Assembly: GCF_017901135.1 (NCBI RefSeq)
Contig: NZ_CP072801.1
Span: forward strand, 3,469,501-3,533,500
DNA: 64,000 nt
Reading direction: 5' to 3'
From: Thiothrix litoralis
GTDB taxonomy: Bacteria; Pseudomonadota; Gammaproteobacteria; Thiotrichales; Thiotrichaceae
Position numbers and translations under genes: made by a program. The notes under the pieces are model-generated. The model ran no database searches. It was not told the DNA's origin and was given only the letters and a program-made list of their open reading frames with translations. The first letter of the stretch is position 1, and each line of letters begins with the position of its first letter. Positions 8,923-18,623 of the stretch are shown here, piece after piece.

Positions 8923-11076
8923 ATGCGACATAGCCGAACCAGCGACACCGAGTCGCGTACCCGTCAAGCATGGATTGACCGTTTTTGGGTATCCGATAAC
9001 GAGCGGGATTTCTACCTGTTAGGGCAGATTATTGACAGTCTTTTTCTGATGCCCCCGCCTACTGATCACTTACAGCCCTGTAGTCTGGATGTGGCTGAGA
9101 TCCTGCGTCATTTGGATGTTGATCAAACCACCATCATGGCGGCGTTGTTGTGTGACAGCCGTTTCCAGCAAACGCTGACACTGGAGGAGGTGGAATACCA
9201 GTACGGTGAGCCTACCCGTTTGTTGTGCGAAGACATCCGCAACCTGCAACGTTTCCGTGATTGTGTGGAAAATACTGACCCAAGTGCCTCACGCAAGGAA
9301 CAGGGCGAACAGTTGCGGCGCATGTTGATGGCGATGATCAAGGACATCCGTGCCGTATTGATCAAGCTGGCGTGGAGCTTGCAATACCTGCGCCTGCTGG
9401 CGCGTGAAGAGATTTCCGACCTGCATCGCTGTGTGGCACGCCAGAGCATGGATTTGTATGCACCATTGGCGAGCCGTCTGGGGATCAGCCAGATCAAGTG
9501 GGAACTGGAAGACCTGTCTTTCCGCTTCCTGCAACCTGAAGCCTACAAAGACATTGCCAAATCGTTGGAGGGCAAGCGTATTGAGCGTGAGCAATACATT
9601 GCTGATTTCATCCATGTCCTCAAGGAGTTGCTGGATAAGCATGGCATCAAGGGCGAAGTCTACGGACGCCCCAAACACCTTTACAGCATCTGGAAAAAGA
9701 AAAGCCGCAAGAATGTCGAAGTGGATGAACTCTACGATTTGCGGGCAGTGCGCATCATCGTGGACGATACCAACACCTGTTACCACACGCTGGGTGTCGT
9801 GCACGAGGAATGGTGGTGGCACCCCGATGAATACGACAATTACATTGTCAACAAAAAGCCGAACGGTTATCAGTCGATCCACACGGTAATCGTTGGCCCC
9901 GGCGGTAAATACGTCGAAGTGCAAATTCGTACCCGCGAGATGCACCGTTTTGCCGAGTTGGGGGTGGCTGCCCACTGGCATTACAAGGAAGGTGGCAAGC
10001 AAGATCAGGCGATGGGTGAGGCGATCAACTCGATGCGCAGTCTGCTGGATTCCCACGACAGCGACAGTGACTTGCTGGAAGACTTCCGCACCGAAGTATT
10101 CAGTGACCGGGTATTCGTGGTGACCCCCAAGGGTAAGATTATTGACATGCCGAAAGGCTCAACGCCAGTGGATTTTGCCTACCATGTGCATACCAGCGTC
10201 GGGCATCGTTGCCGGGGAGCCAAAGTCAACGGCAGCATCGTGCCGCTTAACTACGTGCTCAATAATGGCGATCAGGTGGAAGTACTGACCAGCAATAAAG
10301 AGCACCCGCGTCAGGACTGGATGAAGCCAGAGCTGGGTTTCATCAAAGCTCTCAGCACCCGGCAGAAAGTGCGCCAATGGTTCAGCCAGCAAAACCACGA
10401 GCAAAATATCAAGGATGGCGAACGCATTCTCCAGAAAGAGCGTCACCTGCTGAATCTTGACAAGCTGGATTACGCTGAACTTGCCAAACAGTTCGGCCGT
10501 ACCAGTGAACGTGATTTGCTGATTGCGATTGGGCGCGATGACATTTCCTCGGCACAAGTGCGCAACTTCCTGTTAAACACCCATGAGCCTGAATTCAAGC
10601 TGCGCAAGACCCGCAACACCGAAGTATTGAATGGCGAAATTGAAGTGCGCGGTGTCAGCAAGATCTACAGCCAGATAGCGACGTGTTGCCACCCGATGAA
10701 CGGCGATCCGATTGTTGGCTACCTGTCACAAGGGCGCGGCGTCATTGTGCACCGGGCGAACTGCCCCGACCTCGCCAACCTGCGTAAGGAACGCGAAGAG
10801 CGCATTATCGACGTGGACTGGGGTTCGCATACGTCTGCCTATGTAGCCGACATCACGGTTTCCACCTACAACAAGTCCGGGGTATTAGGCGACATTGCCA
10901 GTTTGTTGGCGAAGGAAAAGGTCAATATCCACAGCCTGCATACCCGTGAAACCAACGACCCGTGTTTCGCAGTGATGGACTTCACCCTGGAAATCCGCGA
11001 TGTGGAGCAACTCGGCGATGTGCTGGAAAAGCTGTTGCAGTTGTCGTCAGTGATTGATGCGCAGCGTAAGGTGTGA
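8923..11076 (+). CDS. relA: (p)ppGpp synthetase RelA
   Basis: 717 residues, standard RelA length. Order of domains: a degenerate HD hydrolase domain (the catalytic His-Asp pair is absent; the region reads TTIMAALLCDSRF), a synthetase domain with YGRPKHLYSIWKK and KPNGYQSIHT, TGS domain (VVTPKGKIIDMPKGSTPVDFAY), a conserved Cys/His region (ATCCHPMNGDPIVGY) and a C-terminal ACT domain. The switch motif before KPNGYQS reads EYDN, the acidic ExDD-like form of monofunctional RelA rather than the RxKD form of bifunctional enzymes. It makes ppGpp/pppGpp from ATP and GDP/GTP on stalled ribosomes. AAGAGGA lies upstream of the ATG. Confidence 0.95.
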   Translation: MRHSRTSDTESRTRQAWIDRFWVSDNERDFYLLGQIIDSLFLMPPPTDHLQPCSLDVAEILRHLDVDQTTIMAALLCDSRFQQTLTLEEVEYQYGEPTRLLCEDIRNLQRFRDCVENTDPSASRKEQGEQLRRMLMAMIKDIRAVLIKLAWSLQYLRLLAREEISDLHRCVARQSMDLYAPLASRLGISQIKWELEDLSFRFLQPEAYKDIAKSLEGKRIEREQYIADFIHVLKELLDKHGIKGEVYGRPKHLYSIWKKKSRKNVEVDELYDLRAVRIIVDDTNTCYHTLGVVHEEWWWHPDEYDNYIVNKKPNGYQSIHTVIVGPGGKYVEVQIRTREMHRFAELGVAAHWHYKEGGKQDQAMGEAINSMRSLLDSHDSDSDLLEDFRTEVFSDRVFVVTPKGKIIDMPKGSTPVDFAYHVHTSVGHRCRGAKVNGSIVPLNYVLNNGDQVEVLTSNKEHPRQDWMKPELGFIKALSTRQKVRQWFSQQNHEQNIKDGERILQKERHLLNLDKLDYAELAKQFGRTSERDLLIAIGRDDISSAQVRNFLLNTHEPEFKLRKTRNTEVLNGEIEVRGVSKIYSQIATCCHPMNGDPIVGYLSQGRGVIVHRANCPDLANLRKEREERIIDVDWGSHTSAYVADITVSTYNKSGVLGDIASLLAKEKVNIHSLHTRETNDPCFAVMDFTLEIRDVEQLGDVLEKLLQLSSVIDAQRKV

Positions 11077-11096
11077 GGGTTGAGATGACGCCGCCA

Positions 11097-12215
11097 TTAA
11101 TCCTTAATCCATTTCGCCCGCAGCTCCTCATGGAAACTCATGTTCCCTTCTTGTGACTCACGTAACGTTAACAGTGCGCGATTGACCGATTCACGTAACT
11201 CGCTACCATTAGGAAACGCGATGCCATAATTTTGTGGATTAAAGGAAGCAGGTACGACAGCGAGTGCTTTACGCCCCGTTTTTTGGTTAATTTGATTAGC
11301 CAAGTATTTTAAACGCGGACCATCATGCACTAATGCATCGGCTTCTCCTGCCTGTACTTGCTTAATACCTGCTTCAATACTGTCTACGGGTTTAACATTA
11401 ATACCGTTTTGTTCTAACCATATACGGGGGGAATCTGTCGCTACCGCGACCACCCGTTTGCCTGGCAAGTCTTTGACTGAGCGAATAGTGCCACTCACGG
11501 CTTGAGCGGTCAGTGCACTGGTCACTACTGCTGTCAAAATACTCAGTAAAATCAATCCAATAAAATGCCACATCAGGTCAATGATACGCGCCAAACCACG
11601 GCTGTGCGGTGTTTCCCACGTCAACAGCATGGTCACGCTCCACCACAGTGTTTCCCGGATACCCGCCAGATAGCCAGCAGGAAAACAAGGCTGTGTTGTT
11701 TGGTAACGGTCCGTCCATAAACGCAGGTTCGCCGTTACCAAGAGCATCAGCAAAAAAAACAGCGTCGATTGCCAAGAAAATAACTTACCCATTTCACGTA
11801 ACATAACCGTAAAAGGGTTTGACCGTTGAAGCTCAGGTGACACCATGATTTGCAAACCGAGTTCATACATGGAGTTTGAGAAATCCACCTCTGTTTCACG
11901 CTGAGCAGTGACCGTAATAGCTGAAATAGCTGCATCGACCTGATCGTTAGCGGCAGCATCTACCAAGGCTTTAGTCGTATCAAAATAGACCCACTCCGTT
12001 TTTACATCGAGTTTTTTGGCGAGAGCCTGCCATAAATCAATACTAAAACCTGTGGGGCGGCGTTCGCCAAGAGGCACATCATTATCGTACATGACCCATG
12101 GTTCAGATAGCTTAATACCGACTTGTAAGGTTTCCTCAGCACTAGACCGTAACGGTAAAAACACGAATACAATCGATAAGAGAACGACAAGGTATTGCTG
12201 TGGAATTTTTGGCAT
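11097..12215 (-). CDS. ionotropic glutamate receptor-like channel (periplasmic binding domain split by a pore module)
   Basis: 372 residues. A signal peptide (1-26) precedes binding lobe S1, with the amino-acid-binding Arg context ITVTAQRETEVDFS. A TM helix follows (FFLLMLLVTANLRLW), then a pore-like helix-loop (ETLWWSVTMLLTWETP), a second long TM helix (FIGLILLSILTAVVTSALTAQA), then lobe S2 with IRSVKDLPGKRV and ADALVHDGP. This is the GluR0-like topology SBP_bac_3 / Ion_trans_2 / SBP_bac_3. The potassium selectivity sequence GYG is not present in the pore loop. It probably responds to a periplasmic amino-acid-like ligand. The gene is convergent with relA and stands alone. Confidence 0.8.
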   Translation of the reverse strand: MPKIPQQYLVVLLSIVFVFLPLRSSAEETLQVGIKLSEPWVMYDNDVPLGERRPTGFSIDLWQALAKKLDVKTEWVYFDTTKALVDAAANDQVDAAISAITVTAQRETEVDFSNSMYELGLQIMVSPELQRSNPFTVMLREMGKLFSWQSTLFFLLMLLVTANLRLWTDRYQTTQPCFPAGYLAGIRETLWWSVTMLLTWETPHSRGLARIIDLMWHFIGLILLSILTAVVTSALTAQAVSGTIRSVKDLPGKRVVAVATDSPRIWLEQNGINVKPVDSIEAGIKQVQAGEADALVHDGPRLKYLANQINQKTGRKALAVVPASFNPQNYGIAFPNGSELRESVNRALLTLRESQEGNMSFHEELRAKWIKD

Positions 12216-12443
12216 AGTTGAATGATCGTTTGAGTGTTTAGGGGCAAGCTGTTAGGGGTGCGAAGTATAACACTTGCTCCCTATAGATTCACACCATTCG
12301 TCCACGCGCATACAGCGCCAAATCCCTTGCTTAATAATCACTTGCTAATATTCACTCTATCCGGGGGATATGGCATTTCCCGCCGCTTGTCGGTAATCTG
12401 CGCCTGATAACCACCGTTAGCACACCAAAGAGAATCGCCCCAC
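12216..12443. other. intergenic region between divergent channel and 1153-aa genes
   Basis: Divergent promoter region of 228 bases. No strong inverted repeat or tRNA is visible. A short AAGAGA lies upstream of the ATG at 12444. No confident -10/-35 boxes could be assigned by eye. Confidence 0.4.
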
Positions 12444-15400
12444 ATGAACATGGAACAATCCCTGGGTCTGGGCAAGTCACGCCTTGACACCGAGGCTGAA
12501 CGCAGCCGCCTCCAGCTTTACATTAACCTCAAACTGTCTTCCACCGGGCAACCTGCCGCCCATTCTGGTGATGACGAATTCCTTTCCATTGCCGCTGACC
12601 TGCTTGCCAGTTACCGCGAAAAAAATCGCCTGTTGATGAATTACCAATGCCCGATTGACCAACGCATTCAGGCTTTCCTCGACAGTTATCTGCAAGAGTG
12701 CGGCGATGATGGCAAGGTACGCCTGCCTTGCAACAGCATTGTGCTCGACCGTTACGGCGTGGCGCGGGAACTTTCCTTGCCATCTGACGGCGACGTTTTC
12801 AAATCCGACATCGTGTCCAGCTACCGCCTGAAGCAGGGCATTTTGCACAACCCGGCGAATGACCGCCGCACCACCAAAGGCTCGTTCCACATTGCTGAAG
12901 GCGGCTTGCCGGTTCCCGGTGACAAAAAAGCCGTGCCGAAACTCGCCTATGCGCGGATGTTGGCGCACGCACTAAACCCGCCGGATGAATTGCTGGCGCT
13001 ACCGTTCACCGCGAACGAAGCACAAAAAGCCCGCCTGTTCGTGTCCCTGCTGCTGCGCCCGACCGTATGCCCGGCTATTCCCGGTGTTGAAGCTGAAAAG
13101 AGCATGGAAATCCGCTTTTTCGCGCCCGGCAATCTGGTCAGCAACCTCGATTTCGTCGAAAGCATTTTCGGCAATGCAGGCAACCCCAACCTGCCCAAAC
13201 ACGACGCCGCGCTGGATGTGGAACACTGGACAGGCCACACCGGCTGCGTGATCCTTGCCCCGCACCTGACCCGCTTGACCAAAAAAGCGCTGGGTTTGCC
13301 GCACTATGACCAAGCCACCGAACGCCAACGTCAAGACGGCATGAGCTGGAAGGAAGAAGGCGAACTGTACAATGACGGCAGCGCGTTCAAGGTCACTGCC
13401 CGCGATACCCGTGGGGTGATTGTCACCATCCTCGCCGACAACTATTACGGTTATTGCAAGAAAGAAGTCAAAACCCAGATCAGCTATTCCGCCAACCTGT
13501 TTGGCTTGGCCGAAGAAGAACACGCCGGTGGCGCACTCGCGTTCCAGCGCCGCAACCACGGTGAGGAATACGGTACGGACAGCCGCACCCGCAAACGCCC
13601 GGATATTTACACCTTCGACAATATGGTGGAAACCTATGGCGCGTGCATGAATGTGCAGCCGGAAGGCTACGCCATCGACCAGCAATACCCTGACCTGATT
13701 TACCTGCCGCTCGACATCCGCATGGATTTGCGCACCCAAAGCATTCGCTGGAAAAATGACAAGGGTGAGCAAAGCCTGAAATTGCGCCCCGGCAAGGTTT
13801 ACATGCAGCCCAACGGCTACAAGACCGAGATGCAGAAACACCCTTCTGCCCCGAGTTGGCGCATTATCGGCACGGATGCGGAAGGCACGTTCTGCCATAA
13901 ACCGTGTACCGTGTCGGGCGGCGGCAAGTCTGAAATTTCCAAATCGCTGAATGATGCGGTGATTTACGGCCCGGTATTCGTGCAGGATTTCGAGACCGAT
14001 ATGGATCAGGTCGCGGCGATTTTTGGCTATGACTACAGCAACCGTTTCCTGCCGGAATTTGCCGATGAAGACCGTGACCCGAGCCGTCAGCCCCTTAGCG
14101 AAGAGCGCAGCCTCGGCTCGGTGATCAAGCTGTTGACGCCCTCGCCCAGCCATACCGAGGCTTACAATGCGTGGCTGGCGCGGATTCCGGCGCGGATTTT
14201 TTCGCAAGCCTTCATCATCAAACGCATGTACAAGCCGGAATGGGGCAACGCTTGGCGCGACCGTTTCTCGGTAGACGTGATCAACGGGATGCCGGGCAAT
14301 GCGCTCAAGCACAACGGGCGCGAACTGGTGGCCTCGTACCTGCGGGTCGGCTTGGGCAAGGGCGGTAACTGGCGCACTTACAAGGTCCGTCAGGATTTCA
14401 TCGCCACCGAAAAGGTGCAGATGGAAGACGACATCAGTGCTTCGGTGGTGGTGAGTGCCGATAGGTTGCCGAACCGTTCGCCGAAATCGTCCAACCCCAG
14501 CGTCAAATTGGTGAAAAACTGCGAATACCGCTTGTTCCAGCGCCCGGATGAGGCGATTCATCGCGGTTTCGACAAGCAAACCGAGTTTGACATGGCGCAA
14601 CCGGGCAACTTCATTGCCAATTTCGAGCCATTGCAAGGCGATAACCTCACTGACATCGTTGAGGATGTGGTCGAGTTCCAGAAATACACCGCGCCGATGG
14701 CCGATTTGCTGCAAGCGGCGCACGAGTCCGGCGAATACGTGGTGTCTTCCGCCAACCCGCGTCTGGTGAATGGCAAACCCAGCGAAAACCCGCGTTACCT
14801 GCAAATCCGCCCTGATTTGCAGCAGCCCATGCGTAAATACATCGGGGAAATGGGGGCGCGTTTCCTGCGGCGCGTGCCGCTGGAACAGCCGCTGATGACG
14901 CCGGTGGATGCAGTGCTGACCGGGCGACGCAACAATCCGCCGGGCAAGGGCATCCGCCCGCTGGCGGTGTTTAACCCGATCCATTATCAGGAATTGCCGG
15001 AACTGTTCATGGATTTCATCTGTAGCGTGACCGGCAAATCGCCATCGACGACAGGTGCGGGCAGCGAAGGCGCTTTGACCAAAGGCCCCTTTAACGCCTT
15101 GCGCACCACGGCGGATCTGAACAATGCGCTGGTGTCATTCATGATCAGCGGTTATGCAGGGTTTTCCAGCGCGGCAGGTTATATCGGCGCGAATTTGCGG
15201 GTCGATCACGACATCAGTTTGCTGATCCCTGAAATCTGGTCACGCTTGCGCGAACACGAGCGTGACCCGACATACATGATCGAAAACGGTTTTCTGGAAC
15301 CGCTGGAAGATTTCGAGCATCACGGGCAATGGGTACACGCCAGCCGTTTGGGGTATCGGATTACCGACCGCTTTGTGGCGACCTTTATGGGTAAAATCTT

Positions 15401-15905
15401 CGACAACCCGGCGGTGGTGTTCGGCGAAGACATCCTCAAGCCGGAAACGCAAGGCATGGACGTGTTCGTGGATGGCATCAACAATATCGTCGAAGCGCAG
15501 CAAAGCGTGGCACAAAACTACCTGAATGACGGCAGCATTGAAGACGCTTGCCCGCCGCTCAAAGCCTTGCTGCACATCATGGCAACCGGCAAATACGAGG
15601 GTAAGGATGCGCATCATCCTGAAATTCGCGCCCTGTTTACCCGCGAAGCCTTGCTGGCCTCAAGCTGGTATCAGCAGCGTCTGGAAACCAAGCAGCAGCG
15701 TGATACCGCCTTGTGGGAACGCCATTGCGCCTACCTGCAAGCCTTCCTCGCCAAGGAAACCCACTGCGATGTGGCGGAACGCATGGATATTGCCGGAAGG
15801 TTAGCGCACGCCGAAACGAAGCTGGCGCATATTCGCACGGGTGCGTATCTGGAAAGCTTGCGTGGCACGATAGGGGCGGATTTGCTGGGGGCATATTCTG
15901 GCTAA
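12444..15905 (+). CDS. probable PPi-type phosphoenolpyruvate carboxykinase
   Basis: A single 1153-residue soluble protein without signal peptide or TM helices. Near residue 490 it has a glycine-rich phosphate loop, CTVSGGGKSEISKSL, followed by an acidic QDFETDMDQ. The strongest conserved-looking block is near residues 855-900 (FICSVTGKSPSTTGAGSEGALTKGP shortened to TGKSPSTTGAGSEGALTKG). Length and glycine-rich loops match what I recall of the PPi-dependent PEP carboxykinases of Entamoeba and Propionibacterium (about 1100-1150 residues), which interconvert PEP, CO2 and phosphate with oxaloacetate and pyrophosphate. The identification rests on memory of that family and is not certain. The first residues MNMEQS allow a start at either ATG (12444 or 12450). 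It is a stand-alone gene. Confidence 0.55.
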   Translation: MNMEQSLGLGKSRLDTEAERSRLQLYINLKLSSTGQPAAHSGDDEFLSIAADLLASYREKNRLLMNYQCPIDQRIQAFLDSYLQECGDDGKVRLPCNSIVLDRYGVARELSLPSDGDVFKSDIVSSYRLKQGILHNPANDRRTTKGSFHIAEGGLPVPGDKKAVPKLAYARMLAHALNPPDELLALPFTANEAQKARLFVSLLLRPTVCPAIPGVEAEKSMEIRFFAPGNLVSNLDFVESIFGNAGNPNLPKHDAALDVEHWTGHTGCVILAPHLTRLTKKALGLPHYDQATERQRQDGMSWKEEGELYNDGSAFKVTARDTRGVIVTILADNYYGYCKKEVKTQISYSANLFGLAEEEHAGGALAFQRRNHGEEYGTDSRTRKRPDIYTFDNMVETYGACMNVQPEGYAIDQQYPDLIYLPLDIRMDLRTQSIRWKNDKGEQSLKLRPGKVYMQPNGYKTEMQKHPSAPSWRIIGTDAEGTFCHKPCTVSGGGKSEISKSLNDAVIYGPVFVQDFETDMDQVAAIFGYDYSNRFLPEFADEDRDPSRQPLSEERSLGSVIKLLTPSPSHTEAYNAWLARIPARIFSQAFIIKRMYKPEWGNAWRDRFSVDVINGMPGNALKHNGRELVASYLRVGLGKGGNWRTYKVRQDFIATEKVQMEDDISASVVVSADRLPNRSPKSSNPSVKLVKNCEYRLFQRPDEAIHRGFDKQTEFDMAQPGNFIANFEPLQGDNLTDIVEDVVEFQKYTAPMADLLQAAHESGEYVVSSANPRLVNGKPSENPRYLQIRPDLQQPMRKYIGEMGARFLRRVPLEQPLMTPVDAVLTGRRNNPPGKGIRPLAVFNPIHYQELPELFMDFICSVTGKSPSTTGAGSEGALTKGPFNALRTTADLNNALVSFMISGYAGFSSAAGYIGANLRVDHDISLLIPEIWSRLREHERDPTYMIENGFLEPLEDFEHHGQWVHASRLGYRITDRFVATFMGKIFDNPAVVFGEDILKPETQGMDVFVDGINNIVEAQQSVAQNYLNDGSIEDACPPLKALLHIMATGKYEGKDAHHPEIRALFTREALLASSWYQQRLETKQQRDTALWERHCAYLQAFLAKETHCDVAERMDIAGRLAHAETKLAHIRTGAYLESLRGTIGADLLGAYSG

Positions 15906-16092
15906 CGCCACACGCACAGTGCAAGATTTGCGAAATGCCGTACAATTGGTGGGAGCGTCTTAACGACACCCCGCCAATGGTATGTACTGTGATGGCTCAA
16001 CAGTCGTAAGGTCTCCCCATTCCCCCCAGCAGCACGAAATCCCTTAGAGTAGGCGTTACCAGCGACCTATTATCCAAGGGACATCATGCTAG
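15906..16092. other. left flank of the DDE insertion sequence
   Basis: Short stretch between the 1153-residue gene and the transposase relic. It presumably holds the left end of the IS, but no convincing terminal inverted repeat with the 17305-17440 side could be paired by eye. Confidence 0.3.
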
Positions 16093-17304
16093 TTGCATCT
16101 ATCCCAGAGCCTTCACCACTTTAAAAGCGAATTCTCGCGCCAGCGAGCATGGCTGCTGTTTTGTGCCATCATCCTGAGCTTTCTGGCCGCCACCGAGATG
16201 GGCGGGGTCACGTCGATGTGCCGCTACTGGCTATCGGATGAACGGGGCTACCATCGGTTGCCCCATTTTTTTCGTGCGGGGTCTTACCATCCTGAGCGGT
16301 TACGGGCGAGCTGGCACCGGTGGGTGTTGTCCCATGCGCCGCTGGTGGAAGTGGCGGGGCGTTCGGTGGTGCTGGGCGCCCATACCTACGTAGTCAAGGA
16401 TGGCGGACGGATGCCGGGAGTGGTTTCTTTGCGGGAAACCTCGGAGACGCAAAGCAAACCGGACTATTTCCGGGGGCAGTGTTGGGGTGCGGTGGGTTTA
16501 CTGGTGGGAACCTTGTCTGCCTGTTTCTGCCTGCCGCTGAGTTTGCAGATCCCTCAGGGCTTCCGGCATTTGGGGGAGGAAGATGCCAATGACCCGGCAC
16601 TCAAGCTGGGGACGCGGGTGGTGCAGATGGCATTGTCATTCGCCCAAATGAATGACCGCCCGGTGTGGCTGGTGCTGGATGCGTTTTTTGCAACCGCCCC
16701 GGTGTTCCGGCTGGCACGCTCGGTTTGGTCGGTGGCGCTGCAACAGCCGCTGGTGCAGGTCATCACCCGTGCCAAAAAGAACTACGTGGCTTACTTCCCC
16801 GCCCGTGGGCCGATCCTGCTGATGTGTTCGGATTTGGCACTAGACGCGGAAACCATCCTCACCCTGTACTGCCGACGTACCCGGATTGAAACCCTGTTTG
16901 ACACCTTGAAAAATACTCTGGGGGCATTCCGTTTCCACTTCTGGAGCCGTTACCTGCCGCGCCATTCCCGGCGGCCTACCGCCAACCGGCATCTCAAAGC
17001 CCCCCAAGCACAGCACCTCCCCACCGTGGCAGCCTGCTGGCAGGCGATGGAAACCTTTGTGCTGTGTGCCTCCATTGCCACGGGGTTGCTGCAACTGTTT
17101 TCCTTCCAGTACCGCGAGGGGCTTTGGAAGCAGCAGGTCTTGTACTTGCGCACCCGTTCCCGTGAATTGCCTTCCGAGAACACCGTGCGACAGATTTTAG
17201 CACCACTACTGGCACGGCAATTACTGCGTTCTCCCCCAAAAGCCTTCTGGTGGCGAATTAGGGAGGCCGTCAACGGCGATGAGGACGATGAAGGGCAAAC
17301 ATGA
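16093..17304 (+). pseudogene. DDE transposase relic (IS4-like), internally deleted and probably frameshifted at the start
   Basis: Open frame of 403 residues with transposase features: WLVLDAFF (first catalytic Asp region), VITRAKKNYVAYF, ILLMCSDLALDAE, then RRTRIETLFDTLKNTLGAF (catalytic Glu in the IETLF context). The ATG at 16086 opens a different frame (MLVASIP) that stops after 12 codons, whereas the long frame has only a TTG at 16093; one base change would join them, so a start-proximal frameshift is likely. The jump from NYVAYFPA to RGPILLMC looks like an in-frame loss of the segment that normally separates these motifs. Probably inactive. Confidence 0.65.
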
Positions 17305-17437
17305 ACCGCTAACAGCGGGAAAACACCTACAATCAAGGCGTTAAAGCAGACGTTCAGGAAGGCTGCTGCCTAACCCCATGCTTGGTTTTGGCGGGAGAAG
17401 TCATCACTGTTGAGCTTGATTAAACACATAGAAATCA

Positions 17438-17458
17438 CACGGTATGAACTATACTGTG
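17438..17458 (+). promoter_or_regulatory. inverted repeat just upstream of tnpB copy 1
   Basis: CACGGTAT-GAACT-ATACTGTG, arms pairing with one mismatch, ends four bases before the tnpB ATG at 17463. The second intact tnpB has a related-looking repeat at the same place (41997-42018). It could be a left-end hairpin of the element or an operator that keeps tnpB expression low. Confidence 0.4.
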
Positions 17459-17462
17459 AGTT

Positions 17463-18614
17463 ATGCTAGCAAAACGCGCCTACCAATTCCGATTCTACCC
17501 AGACCCACAACAAGAAACGTTGCTGGCTCAGACGTTTGGTTGTGTGCGCTACGTGTACAACAGCATCTTGCGTTACCGTACCGATGCTTACTATCAGGCC
17601 AATGAAAAGGTCAGTTACTTGGATGCCAATGCGCGGCTTACCGCTATCAAAAAACTGCCCGACCTGCTTTTCCTGAACGACGTTTCCAGTGTCCCGCTGC
17701 AACAATGCTTGCGCAACCAACAAGCGGGGTTTAAGAATTTCTTTGAAGGCCGTGCGAAATACCCTGTCTTTAAATCCAAAAAACACCGCCAATCGGCTGA
17801 ATTCACTTACCGCGCTTTCAGCTACCGTGATGGTGAACTGAAACTGGCGAAGTGTGCTACACCGCTGAACATTAAGTGGAGTCGACCACTTCCCTCTGAT
17901 CCCACCACCATTACCCTTTCTAAAGATCAGGCCGGACGCTACTTTGTGTCTTGCCTGTGTGAATTTGACCCCATGCTGCTGCCCGTCACCGATAAAAAGG
18001 TGGGCATTGACGTGGGCATCAAGGATTTGTTCGTCACTAGCGATGGCTTCAAGTCCGGCAATCCCCGCCACACTGCCCAACACGCGGCTAAACTGGCGAA
18101 GTATCAACGCCGTCTTGCCAAGAAGAAATTCGGCAGCAAGAATCGGCTGAAAGCCAAACGCAACGTTGCCCGTGTTCACGCGAAGCTCTCCGATTGCCGG
18201 TCGGACAACTTGCACAAGCTGTCCCGCAAACTGATTAACGAGAACCAAGTCGTTTGCGCTGAAAACCTCGCTGTGAAGAACATGATTAAACACCCAACAT
18301 TAGCCAAGCACATTGCCGATGCAAGTTGGGGGGAATTTACCCGCCAACTGGTGTACAAAGCCCACTGGGCAGGTAGGACGTATGTCGAAATCGACAGGTT
18401 CTTCCCTTCCAGCAAACGCTGTAACGGCTGCGGGTTCGTGAAAGCAAACATGCCGCTGGACGTGCGGTCTTGGGAATGCCCGGAATGTGGCGCAACCCAC
18501 GACCGTGACGTGAATGCAGCACGTAACATTTTAGCCGCCGGACTGGCGGTGTTAGCCTTTGGAGAGAATGTTAGCGGTGATGGCATTTCGGTGTCGTTGT
18601 CCTGTTCTCGATGA
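17463..18614 (+). CDS. tnpB: TnpB-type RNA-guided nuclease, copy 1 (IS200/IS605 OrfB)
   Basis: 383 residues, complete. The N-terminal helix-turn-helix starts AKRAYQFRFYPDPQQ. RuvC-like catalytic residues are present: Asp in GIDVGIKDLF, Glu in VVCAENLAVKNM, Asp in HDRDVNAARN. The zinc finger between them has CNGCG and CPECG. TnpB proteins are RNA-guided DNA endonucleases encoded by IS200/IS605 and IS607 elements, with the guide RNA made from the 3' end of the gene and the right end of the element. No tnpA (Y1 transposase) is adjacent, so the element would depend on a partner elsewhere. It is about 85-90% identical by eye to the copy at 42024. A terminal hairpin follows the stop at 18624. Confidence 0.93.
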   Translation: MLAKRAYQFRFYPDPQQETLLAQTFGCVRYVYNSILRYRTDAYYQANEKVSYLDANARLTAIKKLPDLLFLNDVSSVPLQQCLRNQQAGFKNFFEGRAKYPVFKSKKHRQSAEFTYRAFSYRDGELKLAKCATPLNIKWSRPLPSDPTTITLSKDQAGRYFVSCLCEFDPMLLPVTDKKVGIDVGIKDLFVTSDGFKSGNPRHTAQHAAKLAKYQRRLAKKKFGSKNRLKAKRNVARVHAKLSDCRSDNLHKLSRKLINENQVVCAENLAVKNMIKHPTLAKHIADASWGEFTRQLVYKAHWAGRTYVEIDRFFPSSKRCNGCGFVKANMPLDVRSWECPECGATHDRDVNAARNILAAGLAVLAFGENVSGDGISVSLSCSR

Positions 18615-18623
18615 ATTAGGAAT

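Noticed and set aside
9289-10056. 255-codon antisense frame within relA
   Set aside because: Shadow of the well-conserved relA coding frame; no recognisable domain.
8923-11076. Bifunctional SpoT/Rel possibility for the RelA protein
   Set aside because: HD-domain metal-binding residues absent and the switch motif is the acidic EYDN form, so monofunctional RelA is preferred.
12999-14984. 661-codon open frame antisense to the 1153-residue gene
   Set aside because: Strong codon-bias shadow of the plus-strand gene; His/Arg/Val-rich, low complexity, no domain or ribosome site.
15906-17462. Terminal inverted repeats of the DDE insertion sequence
   Set aside because: No pair of matching ends with flanking direct repeats could be found by eye; left unassigned.
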